A DNA stretch of 64,000 nucleotides from Eutypa lata (GCA_022661535.1 JAKULF010000012.1:682001-746000); one strand, 5' to 3'. Shown: positions 24,438 to 36,864, numbered from the stretch's first letter. The notes: generated from the letters alone by a model not told the origin. A program made the numbers and translations.

Positions 24438-26685
24438 ATGTCAAAACCAGCAGGCACCACCGAAGCTGTCAAGGAGGTTGTGAAGGAAAGTCTTCTTGGC
24501 ACAGAAGAGCCAATAAGTCTATCTGCTTCCCATCGCGCCTCTTTTTACAAGAATGCGAGGAAAGAGGAGGCCACAGGAGAGCTCTTTATGGGGCCGGATG
24601 AGTTTATTGAGGCAATCGCACCCCCTGACGAAGACTATGTAAGCATTTCTTACTACTGAGTATTGTCATTGTAAACTGTATATGTGCTGTTGCTAATTGT
24701 GGGATTGTCAATAATAGGCCAAGATTAAACGAGATCAGTATGGCCTCCTTTTCCAAGTCGCCGACCGCAGACGGACTGGCAAGATTACAATCGGCGATTG
24801 GGCTGCATTTGAAAACCTCCTTATTAAGCCCGATGCAGAGTATGAGATCGCATTCCGTCTTTTTGATGTCGAGGGTGTTGGGAGTGTCAAATACGAAGAC
24901 TTCCGCAGTTTGTATGAGCAGAATAAGGGTCCTGATTCTATCCCCTTTGATTGGGATTGTGAGTGGGCGAAGCTTTATATTGGAGACAAGAAAAAACGAC
25001 ACGGCTTGACATACCCTGAGTTTTCCCAAATGCTCCGAGGACTCCAAGGTGAGCGCATTCGGCAGGCTTTCCTACTGTTCGACAAGGATGGCGATGGTTA
25101 TATCGAGCCCGAAGACTTCAAACGCATTATTCTCGAGACCACTAAGCACAAGCTCTCCGACCACCTCCTGGACAACTTGACCACCTTATGTAATATCTCT
25201 ACCAGCAGTAAGATCACCTATGCCAACGTGAGAGCTTTCCAGAACATGATTAAGGAGATGGACTTGGTCGAGCTCATCATTCGCCGCGCTTGCAAGAAGA
25301 GCACCGATGGAAAGATCACCAGAACAGAATTCCTAAACGAGGCAGCCAAAATCACACGGTTCTCCTTGTTCACCCCCATGGAAGCAGATATCCTCTTTCA
25401 CTTTGCCAGCCTGGAAGAGCCATCTGGTAGATTAAGTTTGATGGATTTTGCCAAGGTCCTCGACCCTTCATGGAGAAATAGAGGAGTTTCTGAAGAATCA
25501 CAAGCCCTTGCTCAGGCCAAATCAACTTCGAAATCTGTACTCAGGCAGGTTGGCGAGTCGGCATACAATTTCACTTTGGGTAGTTTGGCTGGTGCCTTTG
25601 GTGCTTTTATGGTCTACCCCATTGATCTCGTCAAGACACGAATGCAGAACCAGCGTGGTGGTGACCCGGGACAGAGGCTCTACAAGAACTCGGTAGACTG
25701 CTTCAGGAAGGTTATTACAAATGAGGGTTTCCGGGGTCTCTACTCGGGTGTCTTACCTCAGCTGGTTGGTGTTGCACCAGAGAAGGCCATCAAGCTTACC
25801 GTCAACGACCTTGTCCGTGGTATCATGACAGACAAGAAGACTGGCCAGATTAAGTGGGAGCACGAACTTCTTGCTGGTGGTACGGCAGGTGCCTGCCAAG
25901 TTGTAAGTCAACATCTACTTCTTGTTCCAAAGAGACTTTCTAATCAGTTCATTGCATAGGTCTTCACAAACCCTCTGGAAATTGTCAAGATTCGTCTTCA
26001 GGTACAGGGTGAAGTTATGAAGGCCGATCCAACCACCCCAAAGCGTTCCGCAATGTGGATTGTTAAGAACCTTGGTCTTGCGGGTCTTTACAAGGGTGCA
26101 TCTGCTTGTCTGCTCCGTGACGTGCCATTTTCCGCCATCTATTTCCCTACCTACAACCACCTGAAGAAGGATATGTTTGGCGAGTCACCTACCAAGAAGC
26201 TCGGCGTCGTCCAGCTGCTCACTGCCGGTGCCATTGCCGGTATGCCCGCAGCGTACTTCACAACGCCCTGTGACGTCATCAAAACCAGACTGCAGGTCGA
26301 GGCGCGCAAGGGAGATACCACGTACACCGGCCTAAGACATGCCGCCAAGACGATCTGGAAGGAGGAAGGCTTCACTGCCTTCTTCAAGGGTGGTCCAGCC
26401 CGTATCTTGCGGTCGTCGCCCCAGTTCGGTTTCACCCTCGCAGCCTACGAAGTCCTCCAAAATGTGTTGCCATTCCCCGGCAAGGCGAAGGCAGAGCAGG
26501 TCCACACCGGCGTTGCCGATGTCGTCTCCATCCTCCCCGAGAAGGACGTCGCGTCCCCCCACGCCCGCAGCCGCAACGCGCTCAAGATCATCCTCGATGT
26601 CGATGAGAACTTCGGACGTGTCAAACTGCCTAACCAGAAGGAATGGAAGTCCATCCCTGGTTTCCTCGGTGGTGGAAAGTCATGA
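24438..26685 (+). CDS. AGC1: Calcium-regulated mitochondrial aspartate/glutamate carrier (Agc1/aralar type)
   Basis: Three exons, 24438-24638, 24718-25902 and 25960-26685, join in frame to a 703-aa protein. The N-terminal half carries EF-hand-like units, including [13 protein letters not shown] and a canonical loop [13 protein letters not shown] (about residues 189-201). The C-terminal half is a mitochondrial carrier domain with three Px[DE]xx[KR] signatures: [22 protein letters not shown] and [11 protein letters not shown]. This architecture is diagnostic of aralar/citrin carriers. They exchange aspartate for glutamate across the inner mitochondrial membrane and feed the malate-aspartate shuttle under cytosolic Ca2+ control. 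Length agrees with animal and fungal members. Codon use is less GC-biased than in the upstream permease. Family and architecture are secure; the symbol follows the yeast counterpart, which lacks the EF-hand half. Confidence 0.93.
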
Positions 26686-26920
26686 TTGGGGATCCCTAAC
26701 CTACCTACCTACCTAGTCATGCTAGTTGGCCGGTGAATGTCCATTCCTATAAATCAAGACTTGGGGTACAGAATAGAAAGATATGATTAGTGAGGAGGTC
26801 ATCCCATGACACTTCGACAGTTTTTGACGTGGGCATTTGTGGAAAAAGAGAAAAAGGCGTTGAGAAGGATTTGGCCATCTTGTGTTTTTATGTTATTTTG
26901 CTTTGTCTGTTCCGAAACAT

Positions 26921-26947
26921 AGCCAGCCAGCCAGCCAGCCAGCCAGC
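26921..26947. repeat. (AGCC)n tetranucleotide run
   Basis: Nearly seven tandem AGCC units. The same unit recurs at 33179-33202, upstream of another gene. Confidence 0.9.
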
Positions 26948-27698
26948 AGCCACCTTGTGTAAGTAGTATTCCGATTTGGATGGATGGATAGGCGGGTAGA
27001 TGGAGGGATGATGGGTGTACGTTTTCACTGATCATCATGATCACCATCATCACTCGGCACCAATAGGAGGAGGAAAGGGGGAGGGACTTTTTATGATGAT
27101 GAACCTGAGTTACTTTCACATACCTACTCCTCAAAACATGGCGTGGTATGTAAGTAGGGTATGCATGTACGGATTTGGTTTGGCGGTCTTGGTCAGCTGA
27201 GGGGAGGGAAGGGAAGGGTTTATATGCCGCGTCTTTTTATCATCGTCGTTCATCATCTCGTCGACACCTGGCTATTTTTAGCTCTCTCCTAACTACATAT
27301 TCATCGACACGCCCACTCACCTACGCACCCGATAGACCAGAATAGATGTGTCTGACTGACATAGAGAGAGAGCTTTGGTCGGTTTCCTTTTGTATCACTT
27401 CGTAACTTTCTACTTTTAGGGGTTGGAACTAACATGTCTTGAACATACGGATGTTGCTTCTAGATATGTAGCTAGGTACTTGCTCAGATAGCTATATACT
27501 TGGCTAACCGTGTCACGCATATACTGACTAGCTAAATGGATAGAATAAGGGGTAGTAGGTAGTCAGCTACATATAGGCGGATAGATAGATAAATAAATAA
27601 ATTGACGTTTATAAGTTGTACGCTGTTCCCGTAATCCAGCGGCTGCTTTTTTTCAACTACGCGTAGGTATTAGTTACATGATGTGGATAGATACTCAA

Positions 27699-27723
27699 GG
27701 GGGAGGGGGAGGGGGAGGGGGGG
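27699..27723 (+). other. Potential G-quadruplex tract
   Basis: Four consecutive G runs of 5, 5, 5 and 7 are separated by single A residues, an ideal short-loop intramolecular quadruplex pattern. It lies in non-coding DNA about 1 kb upstream of the HRD1-like gene. Confidence 0.75.
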
Positions 27724-28749
27724 TGTTTAGACGTCATAAAATCCATCGCTGTATCATCCGCTATATCATCTATTCAACCTCTCCCTACAAGCACGTCCAT
27801 CACCTCTTCCAACAATGAAATATTAGTATAAATCCACGATTCCCGCAACTCGGAGATGCCGCTATTCCTGCCGTACCCCGCTTATCCCGGTGATGAACAA
27901 TGTGGATTGGATGGCCGGGGCGGATTCGCGGAAGCGGGGCTAAGGATACCTACCTTCCGGAATCTTAGATGGAGGGTTAGAGGTAAAGTTCCTGTCTAGT
28001 CAACGCAGGTGCAGAATGGCAAATCCGTTATTGATACTGGTTACCTAATGGACGGCAACATAGCGTAGTTAATTGCTGGGGGTAAAACATAATAGATAAA
28101 GTAATCTTTAGAGGTTACTCTAGATCCTCTTATACAGTGGATAGGCAGTTACAATGGGCATGGCTTCTTTATCTTCTCAGTAGTAACTGACATCTTAAAA
28201 AATAGAATATTTACTTATTGCACACATACATACCTAAACTTACCTAAGATATTTTGTACACTCCAAAATTGACTGTGGTTTTCTGTAACGAGGGTGGAGG
28301 GTTCTAGATGTCCCTATTGACTTAAGAATAGCCCCACACGTCTGTACCTACAGACTCCAGAATGCTCCGCTTACCTAAGGATGTCTTACTTGCTACAGTA
28401 AGGCACGTCATTCATTCACTTATTGAATTCCACCGCGGGATCGACTAGCGTCCAGTTAGCTCTGCATTATGTAATTAGCAATTACATAGGTGGCATCAAC
28501 TTAGCTATGATAGATTCATATGTACCTAGTTATGTCCATGTCAGTGCCAAACCTCAGAGTTACTTACATGAGCAAGTGCATTCTTTATTTACAGAGTGCC
28601 ATCCCACAACAAAGCCGACACTGGGTAGAGAACGGATCGTAGGCTCACCATCCAGTAACTTAACTAATCATCGATACCATGGACATCTAGTTGGTCTTAC
28701 ATTTTACATTTCGTACCTCCCATCTTTTATCGTCACGCGATCGATCAAG

Positions 28750-31514
28750 ATGCGGCTCTTCTGGTATGCCGGGGTAAGTAGAGGCCAATCCAGCTATTCT
28801 TTCGAACATCACAGCTTTTCTAGACTCTTCTGTCATAACGCAATATCTTCAAGTGTTTACTTTGGGCGAGCTAACGTGAAGATGAATCTATATAGACCTC
28901 GACGGCCCTTGCGACCGGTGTTGTCGCATATGCCTTCAACCAACGTGCGAACTTCTATTCTGCCATGGTCTATCTATCGCAGAACAACCTCAGCCTTATG
29001 GTGAGTCGCATGCCATTTTCTAACCTTCCAATGCCGATAATTCCGATCCTCCTACTTACATTAGCGACTGTAACTAGATACTTATCAACCTCATCCTGCT
29101 GGTATACGGTTCCTTCGTCTGGGGCCTTCAACGACTCTGTTATGGCCCTCTACGCCCTGTTGAAATCGAGCAACTCTATGAAAAGGCATGGTTCGCCGTA
29201 ACGGAGACATGCTTAGCCATGACTATCTTTCGGGAGGAGGTCGGAGCATGGTTCTTGGTCATGTTTACAGCATTGGTTACTGGTAAGGTTTGGGAATGGA
29301 TTGGCGAAGGTCGTGTCGAGATCCTGGAACAGCAACCTCCTACGAATCCCCGACTCTTCCATACACGACTGAGCATTTCTCTTATCCTAAGCGTCGTCTA
29401 CGATACCTGGCTTTTCAGCTATGCCATCAGCTCCGTTATTCAACAAGCTCGTCCTAACATGATGGTCATGTTTTTGTTTGAATTCGCTATCTTGGCCACG
29501 TGCTCCTTCCGAACCGGCTGCCGATACCTTTTGTCACTGATCGAAGCGAAGATTGTGAGCGACCAGACTAAACAAAGGCTAGAGACCCGACGACGACAGG
29601 TTAAGGAGCAACGTACTGAGATATTGAGACGTCGTGAATCTGGGGACCCTACAGTTTCCGAAGCTGCTCAGCAGGAAGAATTGCCTAGTGAAGAGGATAT
29701 CGACGAAATGGATATTGAGGTTCCAGGTTGGGAGGGCAAAGGCCAGGCAGTCTTAGGACTTGACCTCTTGACTGGTAAGAAATATCCTTCACTCGGCTTG
29801 CTTGGGCACAGTTTCTGACATACAAGCAGACTTTGTTAAGCTTGGCATCTATTCCGGCTTCTTCGCTATTCTCATGATGTTCTATGGACTACCAATTCAT
29901 ATCATGCGCGACCTTTTCATGACGGCTAGGTCCTTCGTGAAACGGCTCGGTGCCCTCATGCGGTACCGTAAGGCTTTGCAAGATATGAACAAATATCCTG
30001 ATGCGACACAGGAGGAACTCGAGCGTGAGGACACTTGCATCATTTGCAGGGAGGAGATGCGGCCTTGGAATCCAGATGCCGGTGCCGTTGAACGTTCCCG
30101 ACCGAAGAAACTCCCCTGTGGCCACATCTTGCATTTCGGTTGTCTTAAGAGCTGGTTGGAGAGGCAGCAGGTATGCCCCACATGTCGCCGATCCGTTGTC
30201 ATTGACGGTGCTGCGGCTAACGGGGATGCTGCTGCTCCTCGGATGAATGGCCAACCCCAGGTCCCAGGCCAGCCAGCTCCAGACAATAGACCAGGCAACG
30301 CTGGTCGGCCTGCTCAGGGCGGCCGAGGCGCGCCTAACATGCGAGTCTGGCAGTTCGGGCCATTGCGTGTAGGAATAGCACAGGGCAATCCACAAAATAT
30401 CAATATGGAAGAGATGGCTCAACGACTTCGTCAGCCTCTTGACGGTGCCAACCCTCCGGCGGCTCCTACTCCTACGGCTCCTACCCAATATCCCGCCCAT
30501 TATATGCCTGCAGGCGGGGCACCTGATATGAGCAGTAGAATTAATATTGCTAGTATTCACTCACAGCTCCAGGATATTTCAAATCGAATACAGCAAGAGA
30601 TGCTAGCTCTACAAACGAGTCAACAAGAGATGCAAACATTGTATGCCCTAACTGCAGAACTTAGCCGCCTTCGTCAACTACAGTCACAACAGCCACCTAA
30701 TTCTACCACCCAACCTGGCCAGATCAACCCTCAGCCACCGGCCCTAGGGCAATTGATGCCGGCCTATTTTGGTACCAACGCTTTTATGCCACCTAATGGG
30801 ATGGGCATGAACGGACAGATGCCTCCTGCGCCGGCGGTTTTCCCGAACTATCCTCCACGTCTGAACTCACCAACTCTCACTAGATATGGGGGTACGCCCA
30901 ACGCGACTGCGATTCCGGCCGGAAGTTCAGACCTACCCGAGGGCGTTGTGATTCCGGATGGCTGGTCGCTGTTACCTCTGCAGCGAATAGACGGCCAACC
31001 CCCCCTTGTACCAGTGAGCTCACAGTTTGCGGGAGCGTCTTTGGACAATCTTAGCGCAGCACAACCGGTGACGACTATACCGGGCGATAACGGTCCCGTA
31101 ATGGCTGATGTCATTGGAGGCGACCACCGACCCTTAAATCCTGAGACTTCTTCAGGAAATTCCGAGCAGTTTACCAACACGCAACAAAACGATGGCCACG
31201 AAGCTGCCTCTAGTTCTGCACAGGTGGAAGAGCCTCCGGCTGTTGCCGCTCCGACACCAGTGCTACCGAGCTGGGGCGGTTCATCGCAGCTTTTCGCTAA
31301 TGGCGGTTTGTCGTCTGGTAGCAATCGTGAGGAGGAGACGCAGACGCAGTCGCAGTCACATGATGAACCGGAAGGGTCGAATGCCTCGGAAGAACAGGAC
31401 AGTAATCATGATGGTGGTGAGACGGCGACAACAACTGGCTCGGGCTCGAGCTCGAGTTCAAAGGGCAAGGCAAAGGCTGTCACGGTAGAGGACGCAGAAG
31501 ACGAGAATAGCTAA
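28750..31514 (+). CDS. HRD1: ER-membrane RING E3 ubiquitin ligase, Hrd1/synoviolin type
   Basis: Four exons, 28750-28773, 28896-29000, 29078-29774 and 29830-31514, join in frame to 836 aa. The N-terminal third has multiple hydrophobic helices with the Hrd1 signatures [17 protein letters not shown] and [18 protein letters not shown]. It is followed by a RING-H2 finger from CIIC (about residue 345) through [14 protein letters not shown] to CPTCR (about 395). The long C-terminal tail is Pro/Gln/Ser-rich and disordered. Hrd1 is the central ligase and retrotranslocation channel of ER-associated degradation, working with Hrd3, Der1 and Ubc7. Exon 1 encodes only eight residues (MRLFWYAG), and the split is supported by a GTAAGT donor and restoration of the Hrd1 N terminus. 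The acidic C-terminal end contains Ser and Glu/Gln-Thr repeats. Assignment is confident. Confidence 0.92.
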
Positions 31515-33320
31515 TTAATGCTAATTCGTTGCATGTGTGCATGCATGCGGCATGGACATGGACATGGATGAGCTGGCTAGCTCTCTCTTACACTCTCTCT
31601 ACTTCTCGTGTTGATGACAGTTCCGAATTGAATTACTTAGGTTAGGTAGGGCATGGCGTTGTGGCGTCTTTTTTTTTATAACATACATCATGCATTGTGT
31701 GTATGTATATGTGTCTATAAGTAGGTACAAAAAAACGGGGGAAGAGTGGTTTAACTAGGTAGGCTGCTCGCTCGTTACATAAGTAAGTGAAGCAGCTTTA
31801 GGTTACGTTATAACGGTGGATTTTGGTATTCTAGATGAACTTTTTGCATTGTGCGTGATAAGCAAAAGCACCTTCGTCATCAGCGTTGTTTTGTTAAAGG
31901 CACGATAGGAGGACGGTGGTGAGTATGCTATGTGAATATGAAGCGTTCTTCTCTTCTTCTTTTTCTTTCCCTCCCAACTTAGTGTATCGTGCTAGGTATG
32001 CCAATGTATGTAGTTAGGTACCTAGCTAGCTACACTTTGTGCTGGTCGGAAATCATTTCGTTCGTTGCCCATAGTGGTTCGTTCCGCTCCTGACAGGCGA
32101 CCATCAGCCGTGGGGGCCGAAGGCGGCAAAACAGGCAGTTTTACCAGGTATATACTATATGCATGCACAAACCAGCAACAGCAGCGTTGGTAACTCTACC
32201 CTACTCCAGACCAGATCAGACCGATTACTCTAACTAAACAGAAACCAACTTTCGGGTTCTTCCTCGGAAAACTGTGATGATGATTGATGACCCCCATGAA
32301 GAAGAAGCATTACTTCACTTAAGAGGTAAGGTGGCTAGCTAGGCTGCTAGGGTAGCTCAGCTGTCAGCATATGGCTTGCTGGGCGGCTGACTGACTAACT
32401 AACTGACTACCTATATCCGGCTGGTAGGATTTGGAGTAGTTAATTGTCGATCGCTCTTTTTTTCATTTTTAATTTAGCGGAAGAGGAGGGTACATTAACC
32501 GGCCGGTTGTATATCGGGGGAGGGGGAAACATAAGCAAAGTAGGAACTTAGTTAACTAGGTAGGTGGCCTGGTGTAACGACTGATGGTGCCATATTCAGG
32601 GGAAGGGGATACGGTATGTAAGAGCCCCCTCCATTTGGGTATATTTCAAAGGCGTTATGAGGTCAGATCGGGGATTGTAGCTCGCATGGTGACAGGTGGG
32701 CTTGGTTAACTTACATACTTAGCCCTGGCAGCCTGGTTGGTGTTTCCGGTGCTTCTAAATGCGGATAATGTCCCGTGTAAAATAACCACCTACATAGATA
32801 ACCGACTTACCTGGGCTCTGCGTCCCGGTACATGAATAAAAACTTTCCGAACGTGAACATGTCCTATTCGTAAAGAATAAAACTATTGATCGTTTATCGA
32901 TGGAAGGTAGACCATTAACTACGAAGGACTCAAAAAGTTATTTAAATTGTAGTTATAAGTTTACAAGAAACTACTGCATACACACTTACCCAACTTCTCG
33001 TGATAGGATACAAAGAGCGACGGCGGAGCTTTGCTAAGTAGCCTGCATATGTGAGCCAGGGGTATTTTTCAGCTCCCGTACGAAGTACAATGCCTATATA
33101 GGCAGGACCCTTGTCCACCATCCGTCTCAGAACAGGTAGGGGTAGGTAGGTAGGTAGGTAGTAATGAGTTAAGGTCAACCAGCCAGCCAGCCAGCCAGCC
33201 AGGCTCCTTATATTATTATTATAATAATTTATTTGCGTGCTTTCCCCGCTCTTCTCTTTTTTTTCTCACTCACCAATTCTACATGTATCGATTGCCATCG
33301 ATTGCCGTGGTCCCATTGAG
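31515..33320. other. Intergenic region
   Basis: No gene is supported. It contains scattered TAGG/CTAGGTAGG units, a GGTA run (about 33134-33161) and an (AGCC)n run (33179-33202) shortly before the next gene. Confidence 0.6.
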
Positions 33321-34382
33321 ATGGCGTCGTCGCTCGTCTGGCTGACCGTCCTAGGCTTTGCGGGCGTCAATGCTGCTGCTGCCGCCGACGGGTGGTGGTG
33401 GTTCAACAAGGCTCGCGCCGACAACGACGGCGCAGCAGCAGCAGCAGGCGCAGACAATAACTGGAGACCCGCTAGAGAGACCGTCACCGGCTCGCTAGAC
33501 CCACTGGGATGGACGCCGAAACCGACCTCAACTCTGATGATTAGCAACATAGATAATAGTAGTGAAAAGAAGAAGAAGGAGTATGCGCTCGTTGACCTTA
33601 GACAGAATGGCGATGATGATGATGATGATAGCGACGATGACGACGATGACGGCGACAAGGAAGACGATGGCGATGCCTTGCCTACCATCTGCGCTACCCG
33701 GTGGGGGGCTGGAGGGATTCTCGACCCTAAAGATGCTACAATCACATGCGGAGAAGGCAGCTTTTGCACCGCGGACGATAGGGCTCAGAGGGTAGGCTGC
33801 TGCGATACAAGACAGGCAGGCGACTGTGCGATCCCGACGACCTGCGTGGACTTGGCCGACATGCGGTTCCTACGGCAGCGCGCCGATCCAGAGACCATGT
33901 TCTGGTAAGTCTACATACCAATATTTACATAACTTACTTACACGTGCTACAAATGCCTACTGTACCTACTCTATGTACTCTTGTTTTTTTTATTTAAAAA
34001 TATGTATATCGTGCGCGTGTTGATAAGTTCTAGCGCTGACCGGCACGCCCCGTCCTGTATCACCTACTCTTATGACGGAACCTTTGGGGGCGCGTACGAC
34101 GGCTATGAGATGTTTTCCTGTTCTCGCAGGCCGAGGTCTATCATCGTTCAGCAAGCCGCCTCTTTCAACTACGGCGACATTACTATTACTACTATTACTA
34201 CTTCTACTACTACTGGCAATGAGATTACACCCCCGTCCACCCGGCCCCCGGTGACGACTCCTCGGGAAACAACAGATCCGACTGTGACGCCTGCTCCGAC
34301 TTCGGATCGAGAGACAGCAACAACGGGAGATCCAAGCTCCGACCTCCCGACGGGCATCATCGGCGGCGGGGGCGGTGGTGAC

Positions 34383-34420
<38 letters not shown>

Positions 34421-35129
34421 TGGGGAAGAATCTACGGCGACCGCCGACCCCAATAATCCATCGGCGTCGTCATCAGTCGTGCCGGTTTCCCTGGATTCCG
34501 GCGGTGACTCAACGAGCACGTCGAAGACCGGCGCCATCGTGGGAGGCGTTGTCGGTGGCCTAGGTGGCGCCGCGCTGCTCGCTACCGCCGTCCTGTTCTT
34601 CTTGTACCGCCGGAGGAAACAGAACCTAAACGGCCAAGCAGCCAGCGACGGCTCGTCCGGGTCTTACCAGAACGAGCCGCTGGGCGCGACATACTATCCC
34701 GGTCCGCAGGACCCGCCTTTACATCCGCAGCAGTACGGGCCCTTGTCTCCTCAGCAGCCTATGGGGCAGGTCTCACCGTACTTCGATAACAACAACAACA
34801 ATAACAACTATAACAGCAACTATAGCAATAACAATAACAATAATATGGCAGCCCCAACAGCAACGAATAACCGCGCCGTGAGCAGCAGGGCGCCGTCTTC
34901 GTTCCTAGCCGCGGCGGCCGTGTCCTCGCTGAAGACGGCCGACGATGATGCGGTGTCGCCCATCTCATCTAGACGATCGTCTGTAAGCCTGCCGGGTAGT
35001 CCCCGTTCCGGGTACGTGGACCCCGTGAGCCCCGCGAATACGATGGCGATGCCGCCCGTGCGGTATAACCGCTTCAGCCCCCCTCCGCCGGAGCAGTTCC
35101 AGGCCTACCGGCCGTATCCGGGGACGTGA
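33321..35129 (+). CDS. Single-pass cell-wall/stress-sensor-like protein with Cys-rich ectodomain
   Basis: Two exons, 33321-33904 and 34034-35129, join in frame (TG|C) to 559 aa. The ATG at 33321 is chosen because it starts a clear signal peptide (MASSLVWLTVLGFAGVNA). The ectodomain contains an Asp-rich stretch and then a Cys-rich region (ICATRW, TITCGEGSFC, VGCCD, CAIPTTCVD, MFCADRHAPSCITYSY, MFSCSR) of the kind found in many fungal surface proteins. A Ser/Thr/Pro-rich stalk follows, with eleven consecutive Ser. Then come one transmembrane helix (GAIVGGVVGGLGGAALL...FFLYRRRK) and a 160-residue cytosolic tail with Asn-rich repeats. The layout resembles Mid2/Wsc-type sensors of cell-wall integrity, but no named domain is certain. 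Sensor function is inferred from layout alone. Confidence 0.75.
34381..34419 (+). repeat. (AGC)n trinucleotide run encoding poly-Ser
   Basis: Eleven near-perfect AGC codons encode a Ser homopolymer in the stalk of the surface protein. Such tracts expand and contract by slippage without breaking the frame. Confidence 0.9.
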
Positions 35130-35915
35130 CCCGGCTGGCTGGTTTGAGGGGGAAGGAAGAAAATGTATATTGATAGTTAGCGATTGATTAATTACATGAT
35201 TGAACTATTTGTGCATATTATAGACTCGTTGAATTATTAAGTAGTGCTCGCATCTTGATCATGTATATCGGTCCGGTTTTCCGGGTCTCAACCCCCGAGT
35301 CGTTAACTATCGTGAGCAGGATGAAGAACGGGGCTGCATGAGATACATAACATAGCCTCCGAGCAATGCCAAGATTGATGTTGGCCTTATGATTCATACA
35401 GAAGAAGGCTTAGCTTGCCCACTTCGAGGTAGGACTCCAACACCGCTAACATTGCGAGGTTGCAGCGTATAGTGCGGCGCGGCATGCTGGTCTCGTATAT
35501 TGATGTATTTATAACTGACATAGTTCCTCGGTAAAACTGTCTTGTATTATTCAGAAGCTAAGGATCATTCATTGGTACTAAGGGCCCGCAACATAACATC
35601 TCTGGCGGTGGTATCGAACTAGTTCACCTTGACTTCAAAGTCTCTTTAATCTTACCTTTTCCTGCTCACATCTATACGTGCATCAGTATCGGGAATCTGT
35701 CACCAGATCAACACTACGCATAGAGGCCCCAGCTTCATCCTATCCACTACCCATATGCGACTGCGTTCGTTGTCGGATAACTACTATCTAGGCACAAGCA
35801 GGTTTTTTTGTCTTGTGTGTTCTTTTTTACTCAAGCGACCCAAAATTCCTAGCTACATAATTACCTAGACAGTCACTGCCCTCGCCCTAAAAACGCGATC
35901 GCCATCACCACCATC
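35130..35915. other. Intergenic region
   Basis: No gene is supported and no notable repeat is seen apart from short T runs before the next gene. Confidence 0.6.
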
Positions 35916-36308
35916 ATGGCGAACAACAATAACAACAACAACAACCTGACCTGCCCGCCGAAAAACACGATGCCCGCGGACGTACCGCTCCTGATCCCGG
36001 ACAACCTGCACTACGTGATAAGGGCGGGCGGGAACACGTCGGACCCGGCCATGGCGGCGTGCTGCGCGCCGCACCGCGTCAACTCCCTCGAGGGCTGCTA
36101 CCTGTGGTGCGAGTACCCGACGCGGTTCTCCAACGAATCGCTGACGGAGTTCCAGACGTGCCTGCGGAGCCACGACGCCGAGGAGGGCCAGTCCCTGTAC
36201 GGCAACCTGCCGGATTCCGGGGCCGCGGCGCCGTCGACGCTGGCTGCGAGAGCCCCGTGCTTGGGGGCGTTGGGCTTGGTGGTCCTTTTGTTGGGCGTTT
36301 TGCTGTAA
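35916..36308 (+). CDS. Small Cys-rich protein with hydrophobic, GPI-like C terminus
   Basis: A single exon encodes 130 aa. After an eight-Asn run come conserved-looking cysteines: LTCPP, AACCAPHRV, GCYLWCEYP and FQTCL. This resembles a family of small fungal surface proteins with a CCxP...GCYxWCE core. The last 20 residues (GALGLVVLLLGVLL) are strongly hydrophobic and end at the stop, preceded by small residues, as in a GPI-attachment signal or tail anchor. No N-terminal signal peptide is visible, and no upstream exon supplying one could be found, so either the first exon is missed or the protein is tail-anchored. G/C-rich codons and the Cys pattern argue that the frame is real. Function unknown. 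Confidence 0.65.
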   Translation: MANNNNNNNNLTCPPKNTMPADVPLLIPDNLHYVIRAGGNTSDPAMAACCAPHRVNSLEGCYLWCEYPTRFSNESLTEFQTCLRSHDAEEGQSLYGNLPDSGAAAPSTLAARAPCLGALGLVVLLLGVLL

Positions 36309-36864
36309 CTTGTGTGGGGTAGGTAGGTAGGTAGGTAGGTAGGTAGGGGATAATTATAGCTCTGGTTTGCCTGAGAAGGTGGTCTTGTTGAAAGTACTTT
36401 GTGTATCTCGTCATCACATATTGGGGTTGGAATGTGAGCTGGAAAGGGAGTGTTTGTTCCTGTTAACGTTACCCATATATAAAAGGAGCTCGTTATGTAT
36501 ACAATCGGAGCTTAATTCGTTCGAATAAGAGGTTATTAACCTGGAGTACGCCTTAATAAAGGTGGATTTATGCATGATAAAGTATATGTTGTATTTATTT
36601 ATAAAATATTATTTCGTGATAAAATAAAATCAATCACTATAGAACTAATGTGAAACAAGTGAACGTTAAGATAAAATTTCGCTATTGAGAACAAAGTAAT
36701 TTCTAGACCAAAGAAAAGACCGCATTGGTTTGAATGATATCGTATATTTGGCGCCTCATTGTCTTGCCTTTCTTTATATAGTATGGCTCCCACCTGCTTG
36801 CCCGTCTTAACACAGCATTGGTACAGATTTTGGGAACAGGAAGAGCCCATAAATCATCTTCGCT
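36309..36864. other. Intergenic region with (GGTA)n run
   Basis: A seven-unit GGTA run (36319-36347) follows the small Cys-rich gene. The rest is AT-rich with no gene seen. Confidence 0.65.
36319..36347. repeat. (GGTA)n tetranucleotide run
   Basis: Seven tandem GGTA/TAGG units lie just 3' of a stop codon, among the longest in the window. Confidence 0.9.

Larger units (their letters stand above)
26686..28749. other. Intergenic region between AGC1 and HRD1 homologues
   Basis: No gene is supported. It holds a (GCCA)n run (26921-26947), a G-quadruplex-type tract (27699-27723) and TAGG units. Both flanking genes run on the plus strand, so this is 3' UTR plus promoter space. Confidence 0.6.

Noticed and set aside
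28423..29004. 193-codon plus-strand frame across the start of the HRD1-like gene
   Set aside because: It reads through intron 1 in the wrong frame; the HRD1 N terminus is restored only by splicing 28773 to 28896.
29889..30560. 223-codon minus-strand frame opposite the HRD1-like RING exon
   Set aside because: Antisense shadow of the RING-encoding exon.
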